A DNA stretch of 64,000 bases, taken from NCBI GenBank assembly GCA_963748205.1, contig CAVVIB010000019.1:1-64000 (forward strand), read 5' to 3'. Shown in pieces: positions 8,048-15,668 of the stretch; within the stretch, counting starts at the first letter, position 1, and the number at the start of each line of letters is the position of its first letter. Position numbers and translations under genes: made by a program. A model generated the notes under the pieces. It did not search any database. It was not told the origin of the DNA and saw only the letters and a program-made list of their open reading frames with translations. The stretch comes from JAIBJN01 sp963748205. GTDB lineage: Bacteria; Actinomycetota; Thermoleophilia; Gaiellales; Gaiellaceae.

Positions 8048-8763
8048 ATGGCCGGGACCGAGGCGTTGTACGCAGAAGACGCCTATCTGCGGGAGTTCGA
8101 GGCCACGTTCTCGCGGTCGAGCCCGAGAGTCGGCGCGTGGCTCTCGACCGCACAGCGTTCTTCCCCGGCGGTGGTGGGCAGCCGCACGATCTGGGCTCGC
8201 TCGCGCGGCCTGCCGGTCGAGTCGGTTGCCCGCGACGGCGAGCTGGTCTGGCACGCGCTCGGCGGCGGTGCGCTGCCGGCGGAAGGCGAGCGCGTCGAAG
8301 GAAAGCTCGACTGGGAGCGCCGCCACGCGCTCATGCGCACGCACACGGCGCTGCACGTCCTCTCCGCGGTCATCTGGCGCGACCACGAGGCCAAGGTGAC
8401 GGGCGCGCAGCATGGAGCCCGCTGCGGGGCCGCATGGACTTCGAGCTCGAGGGCCTCTCGGGAGAGCTCGTGCGCGAGATCGAGGCGCGTGTGAACGAGG
8501 AGGTCGCGGCCGACCGTCCGGTCCGCGTCGACTTCCTGCCGCGCGAGGAGGCCGACCGGCGGCCGGAGCTGATCCGCACCAAGGTCAGCCTGCTCCCGGC
8601 GTCGATCACGGTCGTCCGCACGGTCGAGATCGAGGGGCTCGACCTCCAGGCCGACGGCGGGACGCACGTCGCGCGCACCGGCGAGATCGGCACGGTCGCG
8701 ATCCCCGAGTACAAGAGCAAGGGGCGCCTGAACAAGCGCCTCCAGCTCACGCTCTCAGACTGA
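8048..8763 (+). pseudogene. AlaX-like alanyl-tRNA editing protein, frameshifted, copy 2
   Basis: Counterpart of 2880-3597. The N-terminus MAGTEALYAEDAYLREFEAT is followed by a 1-base loss near 8105 that copy 1 does not have. FFPGGGGQPHDLGSL, the zinc motif HTALHVLSAV, MDFELEGL and GGTHVARTGEIG are all present in different frames. The changes of frame near 8190-8210 and 8411-8437 are in both copies, so they predate the last homogenisation or reflect a sequence context prone to base-calling error. Corrected, the protein would be about 239 residues, the size of AlaX-type editing proteins. Confidence 0.75.
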
Positions 8764-9352
8764 GTAGCGCTCCTCGGCCCAGGGGTCGGCGTCGTTCGAG
8801 TAGCCGAGCCGCTCCCACGTGCCCGGCTCGTCGTCGGCGCGCAGCTCGAGGCCGGTGAGCCACTTGGCGCTCTTCCAGAAGTAGCGGGACGGCACCACGA
8901 GGCGGAGCGGGCCGCCGTGGTCGGGCGCGAGCGGCTCGCCGTCGGCCTCGTAGGCGACGAGCGAGCCCGGCGTCGTCGAGCACCTCGAGCGGAACGTTGG
9001 CGCGGTAGTCGCCGACCGCGTGCGCGACGACGAAGCGCGCGGCGGCCGTGGGTCGGGCGAGATCGCCGAAGCGCACGCCGCGGAAACGGGCGTCGAAGCG
9101 GCTCCAGCGAGTCACGCAGTGGATGTCGGTCACGACCTCGGTTGCAGACAGGGCGCGGAGCTCGTCCAGGCCGAGCTCGACCTCCTCCTCGACCTCGCCC
9201 CAGATCCGCAGGCGCCAGCCCGCCGGGTCGGCGGCCGGAACGGAGCCGACGTGGAGGACGGGCCACTTGTTGGTCAGGTACTGCCCCGGCGGCAGGCGGG
9301 CCGGGTCGAAGCCGGCTTCCAGCACCTTCCGCTCGGCGTTCGACCTGGGCAC
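8755..9352 (-). pseudogene. Molybdopterin-dependent oxidoreductase (sulfite-oxidase fold), frameshifted, copy 2
   Basis: Counterpart of 3589-4187 and better preserved: one frame covers GQYLTNKWPVLHVGSVPAAD through DIHCVTRWSRFDARFRGV (Mo-ligand Cys) to PLEVLDDAG. A one-base shift near 8967-8974, present in both copies, then moves the C-terminal part (HGGPLRLVVPSRYFWKSAKW to ERYSV) into another frame. GTG at 9352 is the likely start, 18 bases from the divergent ygfZ start. It overlaps the convergent alaX-like gene by 9 bases. Probably a cytoplasmic protein, as no Tat or Sec signal is visible. Confidence 0.72.
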
Positions 9353-9370
9353 GCTGCCTACACTAGATAC

Positions 9371-10162
9371 GTGGAGGCAGCAGCTCTCACCCACGCCGTC
9401 GCAGCGCGCCCGCGCGCCTTCGTCGGCGTCACCGGCCCCGAGGCGGCGGATTACCTCCAGCGCATGGTCTCCAACGACGTCGAGGCCCTCGCGCCCGGCG
9501 AGTCGTGCCAGGCGCTCCTCCTGACGCCGAAGGCTCGTGTGATCGCGCCGATGCGCGTCCTGCGGCGCGGGCCCGAGGACTACCTCCTGCTCACGGAGCC
9601 CGAGCTCGGCGAGACCCTGCGCGAACACCTGCTCCGCTCGCGCTTCGCGGCCAAGGCCGAGATCGCGTTCGAGGAGCACACGTCGACGCTCGTCTTCGGC
9701 GGCGCCGAGGGGATCCCCAACGACGACTACGGCGAGCCTGCGGTCGAGGTGCTCGACGCGGAGCTCGAGCCGACGCTCGGCGCGGACGAGCTCGAGGCGC
9801 TCCGCATCCGCGCCGGCACGCCGCGCTTCGGGCGCGAGATCGACGACCGCGTCATGCCGGCCGAGGCCGGCCTCGTCGAGCGGGCCGTGAGCCTGACGAA
9901 GGGCTGCTACCCGGGCCAGGAGCCGATCGCCCGCCTCCACTACCGCGGCCACGCGAACCGCGGGCTGCGGGTGCTGGCGATCGAGGGTGCGGAGCCGCCC
10001 GCCGCGGACGCGGAGCTCGTCTACGAGGGCAAGGCGGTCGGCAGGGTGACGAGCACAGCCGCGGCCGACGGCGGCATCGTCGCCCTCGCGTACGTGCGGG
10101 CCGAGGTGCCCGCCGACGCCGAGCTGGACCTCGGCCGGTCGAAAGCCCGGCCGCTACACTGA
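9371..10162 (+). CDS. ygfZ: YgfZ/GcvT-like folate-binding protein, intact copy
   Basis: This 263-residue protein related to the T-protein of glycine cleavage but lacking aminomethyltransferase context. The family signature KGCYPGQE is present near residue 178, preceded by FVGVTGPEAADYLQRMVSND at the N-terminus, the part that contacts folate. Known role of the family (YgfZ, IBA57): tetrahydrofolate-dependent maintenance of Fe-S enzymes. GTG start at 9371; the neighbouring oxidoreductase starts divergently at 9352. A tRNA-Arg follows 10 bases after the stop. A frameshifted duplicate lies at 4206-4996. Confidence 0.88.
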   Translation: MEAAALTHAVAARPRAFVGVTGPEAADYLQRMVSNDVEALAPGESCQALLLTPKARVIAPMRVLRRGPEDYLLLTEPELGETLREHLLRSRFAAKAEIAFEEHTSTLVFGGAEGIPNDDYGEPAVEVLDAELEPTLGADELEALRIRAGTPRFGREIDDRVMPAEAGLVERAVSLTKGCYPGQEPIARLHYRGHANRGLRVLAIEGAEPPAADAELVYEGKAVGRVTSTAAADGGIVALAYVRAEVPADAELDLGRSKARPLH

Positions 10163-10172
10163 CCCTCGTCCC

Positions 10173-10245
10173 GCGCCCGTAGCTCAGGGGATAGAGCGCT
10201 GCCCTGCGGAGGCAGAGGTCGCACGTTCGAATCGTGCCGGGCGCA
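10173..10245 (+). tRNA. tRNA-Arg (anticodon GCG)
   Basis: A full cloverleaf can be drawn: acceptor GCGCCCG/CGGGCGC, D arm GCTC...GAGC, anticodon stem CTGCC/GGCAG with loop CTGCGGA, T stem GCACG/CGTGC with loop TTCGAAT, discriminator A. No CCA is encoded. The loop gives anticodon GCG, reading CGC and CGU. Most bacteria read these with an ACG (inosine) tRNA, and the body resembles the common tRNA-Arg(CCG), so position 34 is worth checking. The copy at 5007 has the same anticodon but lacks the 3' end. Confidence 0.92.
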
Positions 10246-10308
10246 TCTCGCTGTGCGTGCGGGTTTCGCTTTGCTCGACGACCGGACGAAGCGTCTTCTC
10301 TCGAGAGG

Positions 10309-10971
10309 TCACCCTGCGGACCGCGCCTCGGCCTCCCGCAGCGGAAAGACATGGGCGCTGATGGGTGGGTAGTGCTCGTAGGTCTCGACGATCGGGACGG
10401 CGGCCTCGGTTGGTACGCCGAGCCGAGCGGCCGCCGCCGCCGTGATCAGTACGTACGCGTTGTGACCCACCAGGGTCGCCGCGTTGTTCTTGAGCAGGCG
10501 GTGCGCCATGACCACTTCGGGCCCGGCGAGTTTGCTCGTTCCCGCGATCTCTTGGGTCACATACGCGCCGGCGTGGAGAATGAACTTGAGGTCGAGGACG
10601 TGAATCCGCGTGCAGGCATCGCACCCGCATGGCCAGATCTCGAGAGCCGTGCCTACGCGACGACGGAAATCGGTGTAGCACTCGTTGATGCAGTCGAGCA
10701 GGGCCGCTCCGCGCGGTATCGGGTCTGTGTTGGTTGCATATGCAAAGACCGCGTCCCCCTCGAGCTCCGACAGTGTGAACGGCGGTACCACGCGCCCGAC
10801 GATTCCGTCGAGCAGGTTCGAAAGAACGGCATACGCGGGCGGGACGGCACCATCGGCGAAGGCATCGTCTTTGTGGGCCAGGGCCACGGTCTGCAGGAAT
10901 GACGTGTAGCCGCTGATGTCGGCGAGGAGGAGCGGACCGCTCGCGGCGCTGGGCGCTTCCTGACTGGTCAC
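10309..10971 (-). CDS. DUF2652 family protein (cyclase-fold)
   Basis: This 220-residue protein has the N-terminal motif LLLADISGYTSFL that defines DUF2652, a family distantly related to class III adenylate/guanylate cyclase catalytic domains (compare the ..ADI.GFT.. motif of cyclases). A cluster CGCDAC in the middle (around residue 120) could bind metal. Two Asp residues of active cyclases are not clearly conserved, so catalysis is uncertain. The gene stands alone, transcribed towards the tRNA-Arg. About 130 bases of non-coding DNA lie upstream, including an inverted repeat. Confidence 0.75.
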   Translation of the reverse strand: MTSQEAPSAASGPLLLADISGYTSFLQTVALAHKDDAFADGAVPPAYAVLSNLLDGIVGRVVPPFTLSELEGDAVFAYATNTDPIPRGAALLDCINECYTDFRRRVGTALEIWPCGCDACTRIHVLDLKFILHAGAYVTQEIAGTSKLAGPEVVMAHRLLKNNAATLVGHNAYVLITAAAAARLGVPTEAAVPIVETYEHYPPISAHVFPLREAEARSAG

Positions 10972-10996
10972 GATCGAGCCCTCCTGAGCGTTCCTT

Positions 10997-11055
10997 GAGG
11001 CGAGCGAAACACCGGAGTCGAGTGTCGCAGATTCCCGAAGGAGGGTGCTCGCCTC
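10997..11055. repeat. Inverted repeat between DUF2652 and PPOX genes
   Basis: GAGGCGAGC at 10997-11005 is exactly complementary to GCTCGCCTC at 11047-11055, with an inner ACAC/GTGT pair. It lies between the 5' end of the DUF2652 gene and the 3' end of the PPOX gene, both on the minus strand, so it may terminate the upstream PPOX/cupin transcript or act in the DUF2652 leader. Confidence 0.4.
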
Positions 11056-11102
11056 CCAATTTCGACTTCCGCCCGACGAGCCTGCGGCGACGGTTGCGCT
11101 GG

Positions 11103-11495
11103 CTAGGAGTGCTCGTGCCAGCGGTCGGGCTCGACGAGCGCGGTGACCCGCGGCCGCTCCCGGTTCTTGTACGGCGTGCCGCGATAGCGCTGCGAAAGGC
11201 GATCGATGTCGACGAGGCCCTCATCGTCGCGCAGCTCGACCACGCGGCCGAGGACGGTGACCGCGCGGTACCAGTCCCCGAGGTCGAGCACCGTGACGGC
11301 GACCCTGGGGTCGCGGCGCATGTGCGTCAGGCGGAGCCGCTCGGCGTCCATGTTGAGCAGGATCCGCCCGTCGTCCCAGTCGTACCAGGTGGCGGCCGAG
11401 TACGGGGCGCCGTCGGAGCGGACGGTCGAGACGACCGCGGCGTGCGGCCCCTTCAGGAACTCGACGAGCTCGGGCGGCAGCGGCGCGGGAGGCAC
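11103..11495 (-). CDS. PPOX-class F420/FMN-dependent oxidoreductase-like protein
   Basis: A 130-residue split-barrel protein of the pyridoxamine 5'-phosphate oxidase-like superfamily. Typical pattern: FLKGPHAAVVSTVRSDGAP near the N-terminus, WYDWDDGRILLNM, then RRDPRVAVTVLD and a C-terminal RYRGTPY. Actinomycete members of this kind commonly use F420 or FMN to reduce small molecules, but the substrate cannot be told. GTG at 11495 starts 2 bases after the stop of the cupin gene, so the two form an operon. Confidence 0.8.
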   Translation of the reverse strand: MPPAPLPPELVEFLKGPHAAVVSTVRSDGAPYSAATWYDWDDGRILLNMDAERLRLTHMRRDPRVAVTVLDLGDWYRAVTVLGRVVELRDDEGLVDIDRLSQRYRGTPYKNRERPRVTALVEPDRWHEHS

Positions 11496-11497
11496 TG

Positions 11498-11875
11498 CTA
11501 GTCCTTCGCGGCGGGCCAGCGAGGCTCGCGCGGCTTGTCGCGGCCTAGCCTGCGCCAGTCGTCTCGCGCCGGCGCGAAGACGTCGATGACCACCGCGCCT
11601 TCGGGGCCTGCGCGCACCTCGTGCGGGACGTCCCCGGGGATCCGCCACGTCGCGCCCGGGCCGAGCTCCTTGGTTTCCCCGGCGACGCGGAACGAGAGCG
11701 TGCCGTCGATGACCATGCCGAGCTGCTCGTTGGCGTGATGGTGCTCGGGCACGAGGGCGTCAGGGTCGAGCTCGACGATCGCCATCGTCCCTTCCTCGCC
11801 CTGCACCGCTCTCGCCGCAACTCCGTCCCAGATCCGCAGCGGCGACATCGCCGCAAGGTCGTCGAACGCGCTCAT
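11498..11875 (-). CDS. Small cupin-domain protein
   Basis: A 125-residue single-domain cupin. The metal-binding first motif is visible as PEHHHANEQLGMVIDG, and the second around WRIPGDVPHEV. The start ATG (MSAFDDLAAM) is at 11875. Probably cytoplasmic; could be a small isomerase, dioxygenase or ligand sensor. Co-transcribed with the PPOX-like gene. Confidence 0.8.
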   Translation of the reverse strand: MSAFDDLAAMSPLRIWDGVAARAVQGEEGTMAIVELDPDALVPEHHHANEQLGMVIDGTLSFRVAGETKELGPGATWRIPGDVPHEVRAGPEGAVVIDVFAPARDDWRRLGRDKPREPRWPAAKD

Positions 11876-11949
11876 GCTGCACCTCCTCGAAGTCGTTGCC
11901 GAGAGGCTACCGACGCGCAGGACGCCGGTAGCGGCCGCAGAACTCCCGA

Positions 11950-12474
11950 ATGGTGGCCGAGCTTCCCGAGCATCTCGACCTCGGACGCCACCGCGACGCG
12001 TCGTGGTGGAGCGAGCTCGGCGCGCGCTGGATCGTCCTCGGCCTGCTGACCGCGATCTCGATCGCGGCGCTCCTGAACGTCTTCGGCCAGGAGGCGAGCA
12101 CAACCTCGGCGTCGGGCGACGCCGCGGAGCTCCAGGTCTTCGCACCCGATGCGCTCCGGGGTGGCCTCTTCTTCGAGGGCCGCTTCACCGTGACGGCCAA
12201 GGAGGCGCTCGACGACGCCGTCCTCGTGTTCGGTCCCGGCTGGGCAGAGAACATGCACATCAACACCATCGAGCCGGCGCCCACCGAGGAGACGGGCCGC
12301 GACGGCCGCCTCAGGTTCCATTTTGGCCCGCTCGGGGCGGGGGAGCGGCTCGTCCTCTACATGCAGTTCCAGGTCAACCCGACCAACGTGGGCAAGCGCT
12401 CGGCCGATGTGGAGCTCTATGACGGCGATAGCCCGATTGCCACGGTCGAGCACACGCTCACGATCTACCCATAG
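11950..12474 (+). CDS. Membrane-anchored protein of unknown function
   Basis: A 174-residue protein with a short cytoplasmic N-terminus, one transmembrane helix (WIVLGLLTAISIAALLNVFG, about residues 28-47) and an outside domain of about 125 residues rich in alternating hydrophobic residues, suggesting a beta-sandwich. I do not recognise the family. It ends 3 bases before the DUF421 gene, with which it is probably co-transcribed. Confidence 0.7.
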   Translation: MVAELPEHLDLGRHRDASWWSELGARWIVLGLLTAISIAALLNVFGQEASTTSASGDAAELQVFAPDALRGGLFFEGRFTVTAKEALDDAVLVFGPGWAENMHINTIEPAPTEETGRDGRLRFHFGPLGAGERLVLYMQFQVNPTNVGKRSADVELYDGDSPIATVEHTLTIYP

Positions 12475-12477
12475 CCC

Positions 12478-12918
12478 ATGGACATCGTCATCAGAGCCTT
12501 CTGTGCGTTCCTCTTCGTCGTCATCGTCACGCGCGTGATCGGCCGGCGCGAGCTCTCATCGTTACAGCCGTTCGACCTCATCCTCCTGATCGTGCTCGGC
12601 GACCTGATCCAGCAGGGCGTGACCCAGAGCGACTACTCGTTCACCGGCCTCGTCCTCGCGGGAGGCACGTTCACGATCCTGACCGTGGCCGTGTCGTACC
12701 TCGTCTACCGCTTCAAGCCGCTCCGTCCCGTGTTCGAGGCCGAGCCGTTGATCCTGGTCGAGAACGGCAAGCCGGTCGACCGGAACCTGCGTCGCGAGCG
12801 CATGACCATCGAGGAGGTCGCGGCCGAGGCTCGCCTCCAGCAGATTCCGTCGCTGAGGGCGGTCCACTGGGCCGTCCTCGAGTCGAGCGGGAAGATCAGC
12901 TTCATCCCGCACCGCTAG
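12478..12918 (+). CDS. DUF421 (YetF-type) membrane protein
   Basis: A 146-residue protein with three transmembrane helices followed by a cytoplasmic domain. Family features: RVIGRRELSSLQPFDLILL after helix 1, IVLGDLIQQGV, then the cytoplasmic start PLILVENGKPVDRNLRRERM with the EEVAAEAR helix and a C-terminal AVLESSGKISFIP. YetF-like proteins are linked to envelope or spore functions in other bacteria; no precise role is known here. Immediately downstream of the membrane protein at 11950. Confidence 0.85.
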   Translation: MDIVIRAFCAFLFVVIVTRVIGRRELSSLQPFDLILLIVLGDLIQQGVTQSDYSFTGLVLAGGTFTILTVAVSYLVYRFKPLRPVFEAEPLILVENGKPVDRNLRRERMTIEEVAAEARLQQIPSLRAVHWAVLESSGKISFIPHR

Positions 12919-12928
12919 GCTGACCCGA

Positions 12929-13840
12929 GTGAGGATCTGCTCGCTCGTCCCGGCGGCGACCGAGGTGCTGTACGCGCTCGGGCTAGGCGATCGCGTGGTC
13001 GGCATCACGCACGAGTGCGACTGGCCGCCGGAGGCTGCCCAGCGTCCCGTCGTGACGGCGTCGCTTGTCCAGACCGGGGACCTCGAGAGCGGCGAGATCG
13101 ACCGCGTCGTCGCCGAGACCGCCCGCGACGGTCATCCCCTCTACGCCATCGAGGAGGAGCTCTGGGACGAGATCCAGGCCGACGTGGTGGTCATGCAGGA
13201 GCTCTGCGACGTGTGCGCAGTCTCAACCGATCAGGTGAACGGCGCCGTCAGCGCCAGGTCGCTCGACGTCGAGGTGCTCGACTTCTCGCCCTCGACGCTC
13301 GACGGGATCGCGGAGCAGATCGTCGCGCTCGGGGCGAAGCTCGACGCTGAGGGCGAGGCCGAGGAGCTCGCCTCGGGGATGCGGAGCCGGCTCGACCGGG
13401 TCTCGTCGGCTCTGACGGCGGTGGAGACCTCGCCGCGCGTGTTCGTCACCGAGTGGCTCGAGCCGCCGTACTCGGCCGGCCACTGGGTGCCCGACATGGT
13501 CGCGGCCGCGCGCGGCATCGACGTCGCCGGCATGTCCGGCTGGCCGTCGCACCGGATGCGGTGGGCGGACGTGGTCGAGCTCGAGCCGGACGTCGTCGTG
13601 CTCGCGCCCTGCGGGTTCGACCTCGACCGGACGCTCGCCGAGGTCGTCCCGCTGGAGCTCTCGGCCCACCTGCTCGGGACACCCGCGCGCCAGGAGAGCG
13701 CGGTCTTCGCCGTCGACGCCAACGCGACGTTCTCGCGTCCCGGGCCGCGCGTGGTGGACGGCGTCGAGGTGCTCGCCCATCTGCTCCACCCGGGCGAGTT
13801 CCCCGACCCGGGCGTCGCCTGGAGCCGGATCCGGCTCTAG
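12929..13840 (+). CDS. BtuF-like cobalamin/iron-chelate binding protein without signal peptide
   Basis: A 303-residue periplasmic-binding-protein-fold protein (TroA/BtuF class). It begins at once with the mature-domain sequence MRICSLVPAATEVLYALGLG (GTG start) and has THECDWPPEA, QELCDVC and FVTEWLEPPYSAGHWVPDM, typical of the B12-binding sub-family. No signal peptide or lipobox is present and no ABC permease is nearby, so it may act in the cytoplasm or be an orphan. Its stop overlaps the convergent Rieske gene stop in a shared CTAG. Confidence 0.78.
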   Translation: MRICSLVPAATEVLYALGLGDRVVGITHECDWPPEAAQRPVVTASLVQTGDLESGEIDRVVAETARDGHPLYAIEEELWDEIQADVVVMQELCDVCAVSTDQVNGAVSARSLDVEVLDFSPSTLDGIAEQIVALGAKLDAEGEAEELASGMRSRLDRVSSALTAVETSPRVFVTEWLEPPYSAGHWVPDMVAAARGIDVAGMSGWPSHRMRWADVVELEPDVVVLAPCGFDLDRTLAEVVPLELSAHLLGTPARQESAVFAVDANATFSRPGPRVVDGVEVLAHLLHPGEFPDPGVAWSRIRL

Positions 13841-14148
13841 GCGAGCCTGATCCGGATCTCGCCGCCCTCTTCCTCGGCCGTGTAGCGCCTGGCGGGCTCG
13901 TCGCCGTAGAGGCACGCGCCGGTCCTGAGGTCGAAGCGCCAGGCGTGGTAGGCGCACTCGAGCTGGTCGCCGAGGACGTCGCCGTCTACGAGCGGGTTGC
14001 CCTCGTGCGGACAGGCGTTGTCGAACGCGTGGAGCTCGCCGGCGACGCGCAGGAGCAGGATCTCCCGCCCGTCCGCCTCGACGACGGCGCGATCGCCGGT
14101 GAGGACGTCGGCGGGCACGCTCAGCCAACGCTCGGCCGCCTGCTCCAC
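13837..14148 (-). CDS. Rieske [2Fe-2S] ferredoxin-like protein
   Basis: A 103-residue single Rieske domain. Cluster ligands are visible as CPH (in NACPHEGNPLVDG) and CAYH (in LECAYHAWRFD), the C-x-H and C-x-x-H pattern. No signal peptide, so it is a soluble electron carrier of the NirD/ferredoxin type, for example serving a dioxygenase. Divergent from the ornithine cyclodeaminase-like gene with only 22 bases between the starts. Confidence 0.87.
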   Translation of the reverse strand: MEQAAERWLSVPADVLTGDRAVVEADGREILLLRVAGELHAFDNACPHEGNPLVDGDVLGDQLECAYHAWRFDLRTGACLYGDEPARRYTAEEEGGEIRIRLA

Positions 14149-14170
14149 GCGACCTACACTATCCGGCCCT

Positions 14171-15103
14171 GTGCCGCTCTATCTCCGCGAAGCCGACGTC
14201 GAGCAGCTCCTCACGCCGGAGGACGCCGTCGAGGCGGTCGAGGGGTGCTTCGCGCGGATCGCACGCGGCGCGATCGAGAACCGGCCGCGCTTCCGGCTGG
14301 GTCTGACCGAGGGCCGGTTCCATGTACTGGCGGCCGCCGATCTCGAGCTCGGGGTTGCCGGCCTGAAGGCCTACGCCGGCTTCGCCGAGGGGACGCGCTT
14401 CTTCGTCTCGCTCTTCGCGGCCGACCGGCCCGAGCTGCTGGCGTTGATCGACGCCGACCGCATGGGCCAGCTCCGCACGGGCGCGGCGAGCGCCGTGGCC
14501 GCCCGCCACCTGGCGAAGGAGGGCGCGCGCACGCTGGGCGTGATCGGGACCGGCTGGCAGGCCGAGAGCCAGGTCCGGTGCATCCGCGCCGCCCTCCCGG
14601 GCATCGAGGAGGTCGTCGCGTACTCGCGCAACGCCGAGCGGCTCGCGGACTTCTGCAAGCGGCTCGACTGCGAGCCCGGCGAGTACAACAAGGACGCGGC
14701 CGAACAGGACGTGGTGGTGACGATCACGAGCTCGCGCGACCCGGTCCTGCGGGGCGAGTGGCTCCGCCCGGGCGCCCTCGTCTGCGCGGCGGGCGCGAAC
14801 CGGCTCCAGGCGAGGGAGCTCGACAACGCAGTGCTCGAGCGGGCGACGTTCGTCTGTTGCGACTCGCGCGAGCAGGCGAAGCTCGAGGCGGGCGACCTCG
14901 TCGAGCCGGTGGAGCGCGGCGTCCTCGACTGGCTCGAGGTGCACGAGCTCTCCGAGGTGGTGGCGGGCGAGATCTCGGGACGACAGCACGAGGACGACAT
15001 CGTCGTCTTCAAGAGCCTCGGGATCGCCGCGGAGGACCTCGCCGTCGCGGCGCTCGTGGTCGAGCGCGCCCGCGAGCGCGGCCTCGGCGTCGAGCTTGGT
15101 TAG
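14171..15103 (+). CDS. Ornithine cyclodeaminase / mu-crystallin family dehydrogenase
   Basis: A 310-residue NAD(P)-dependent enzyme of the OCD/mu-crystallin/alanine dehydrogenase (Ala-DH, archaeal type) family. N-terminal PLYLREADVEQLL, substrate-side GLKAYAGF, RTGAASAVAARHLA, the nucleotide-binding LGVIGTGWQAESQ (about residue 130) and C-terminal DDIVVFKSLGIA. The family acts on ornithine, alanine, lysine-derived imines and others, so the substrate is open. GTG start. Its stop lies in the arm of a bidirectional terminator. Confidence 0.88.
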   Translation: MPLYLREADVEQLLTPEDAVEAVEGCFARIARGAIENRPRFRLGLTEGRFHVLAAADLELGVAGLKAYAGFAEGTRFFVSLFAADRPELLALIDADRMGQLRTGAASAVAARHLAKEGARTLGVIGTGWQAESQVRCIRAALPGIEEVVAYSRNAERLADFCKRLDCEPGEYNKDAAEQDVVVTITSSRDPVLRGEWLRPGALVCAAGANRLQARELDNAVLERATFVCCDSREQAKLEAGDLVEPVERGVLDWLEVHELSEVVAGEISGRQHEDDIVVFKSLGIAAEDLAVAALVVERARERGLGVELG

Positions 15104-15158
15104 GAGGGCCCGACGGAACGCAGTCTGTGCCTTCGGCGTGTTCCGCCAGTCCCTCCTA
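15101..15158. terminator. Bidirectional terminator between convergent genes
   Basis: TAGGAGGG...CGGAAC on the left and GTTCCG...CCCTCCTA on the right form a stem of about 21 bp with four mismatches around a GC-rich loop. The TAG at its left end is the stop of the cyclodeaminase-like gene, and the CTA at its right end is the stop of the minus-strand acetyltransferase gene. Confidence 0.75.
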
Positions 15159-15665
15159 GCGGAGCTCGTCCCGAAGGAGGTCGAGCAGCAGGCCGTCGTG
15201 CCACTCGCCGTCGACCCCGCGCTCGTAGCGCCGCATGATCCCGACCCGCTTGAAGCCCACCCACTCATAGGCACGGATCGCGCGCTCGTTCGCGGCCGCA
15301 GGGTCGATGACGATGCGGTGGTGCCCGCGGTCCTCGAAGAGGTGCCGGGCCAGGGTGCGGATCGCATCGCCGCCGAGGCCCTGACCGCTGCGCGCCGAGG
15401 TCAGGAAGATGTCGATGTTGGCGTGGCGGTAGTCCGGCTCGTCCTCCTCACCGGCTTCGATCAGGCCGATGACCTCGCCGTTCTCCTCGATCACGTAGAC
15501 GAGCCCGTCTTCGTCCGGCCCGGCCTTCTCGCGCAGGTCCTGCTCGGTGAGCCCGAGCCACCAGTGCGCCACATCGGGCTCGGCGGCGATCTCGGCAAGG
15601 CGCGGGACGTCTGCGTCCGTGATCGGGCGGAGCGTCACGCGCTCCCCCCGGAGCGTGTCGCTCAT
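15156..15665 (-). CDS. GNAT family N-acetyltransferase (RimJ/RimL-like)
   Basis: A 169-residue acetyl-CoA-dependent acetyltransferase. It begins with LRGERVTLRPITDADVPRLA, typical of the RimJ/L and aminoglycoside 6'-acetyltransferase branch, has the acetyl-CoA pyrophosphate-binding SGQGLGGDAIRTLARHLF and C-terminal ANERAIRAYEWVGFKRVG. The acceptor is unknown; close relatives act on protein N-termini or on aminoglycosides. Three bases separate it from the upstream small gene. Confidence 0.88.
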   Translation of the reverse strand: MSDTLRGERVTLRPITDADVPRLAEIAAEPDVAHWWLGLTEQDLREKAGPDEDGLVYVIEENGEVIGLIEAGEEDEPDYRHANIDIFLTSARSGQGLGGDAIRTLARHLFEDRGHHRIVIDPAAANERAIRAYEWVGFKRVGIMRRYERGVDGEWHDGLLLDLLRDELR

Positions 15666-15668
15666 CGC

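Larger units (their letters stand above)
5068..10234. repeat. Tandem duplication, copy 2
   Basis: Second copy of the block at 1-5067. It starts inside an MFS coding sequence and ends in a tRNA-Arg that is complete in this copy (10173-10245). By eye the MFS and promoter part (5165-5970) differs from copy 1 at about one base in ten, whereas groES through tRNA differs at around one base in a hundred plus several single-base indels. The different rates argue against a simple duplicated-read artefact, but joining of two strain haplotypes in an assembly is not excluded. Confidence 0.93.

Noticed and set aside
5000..10250. Integrative element using tRNA-Arg as attachment site
   Set aside because: No integrase, excision gene or attachment repeat is found; both sides of the junction are chromosomal housekeeping sequence, so tandem duplication explains it.
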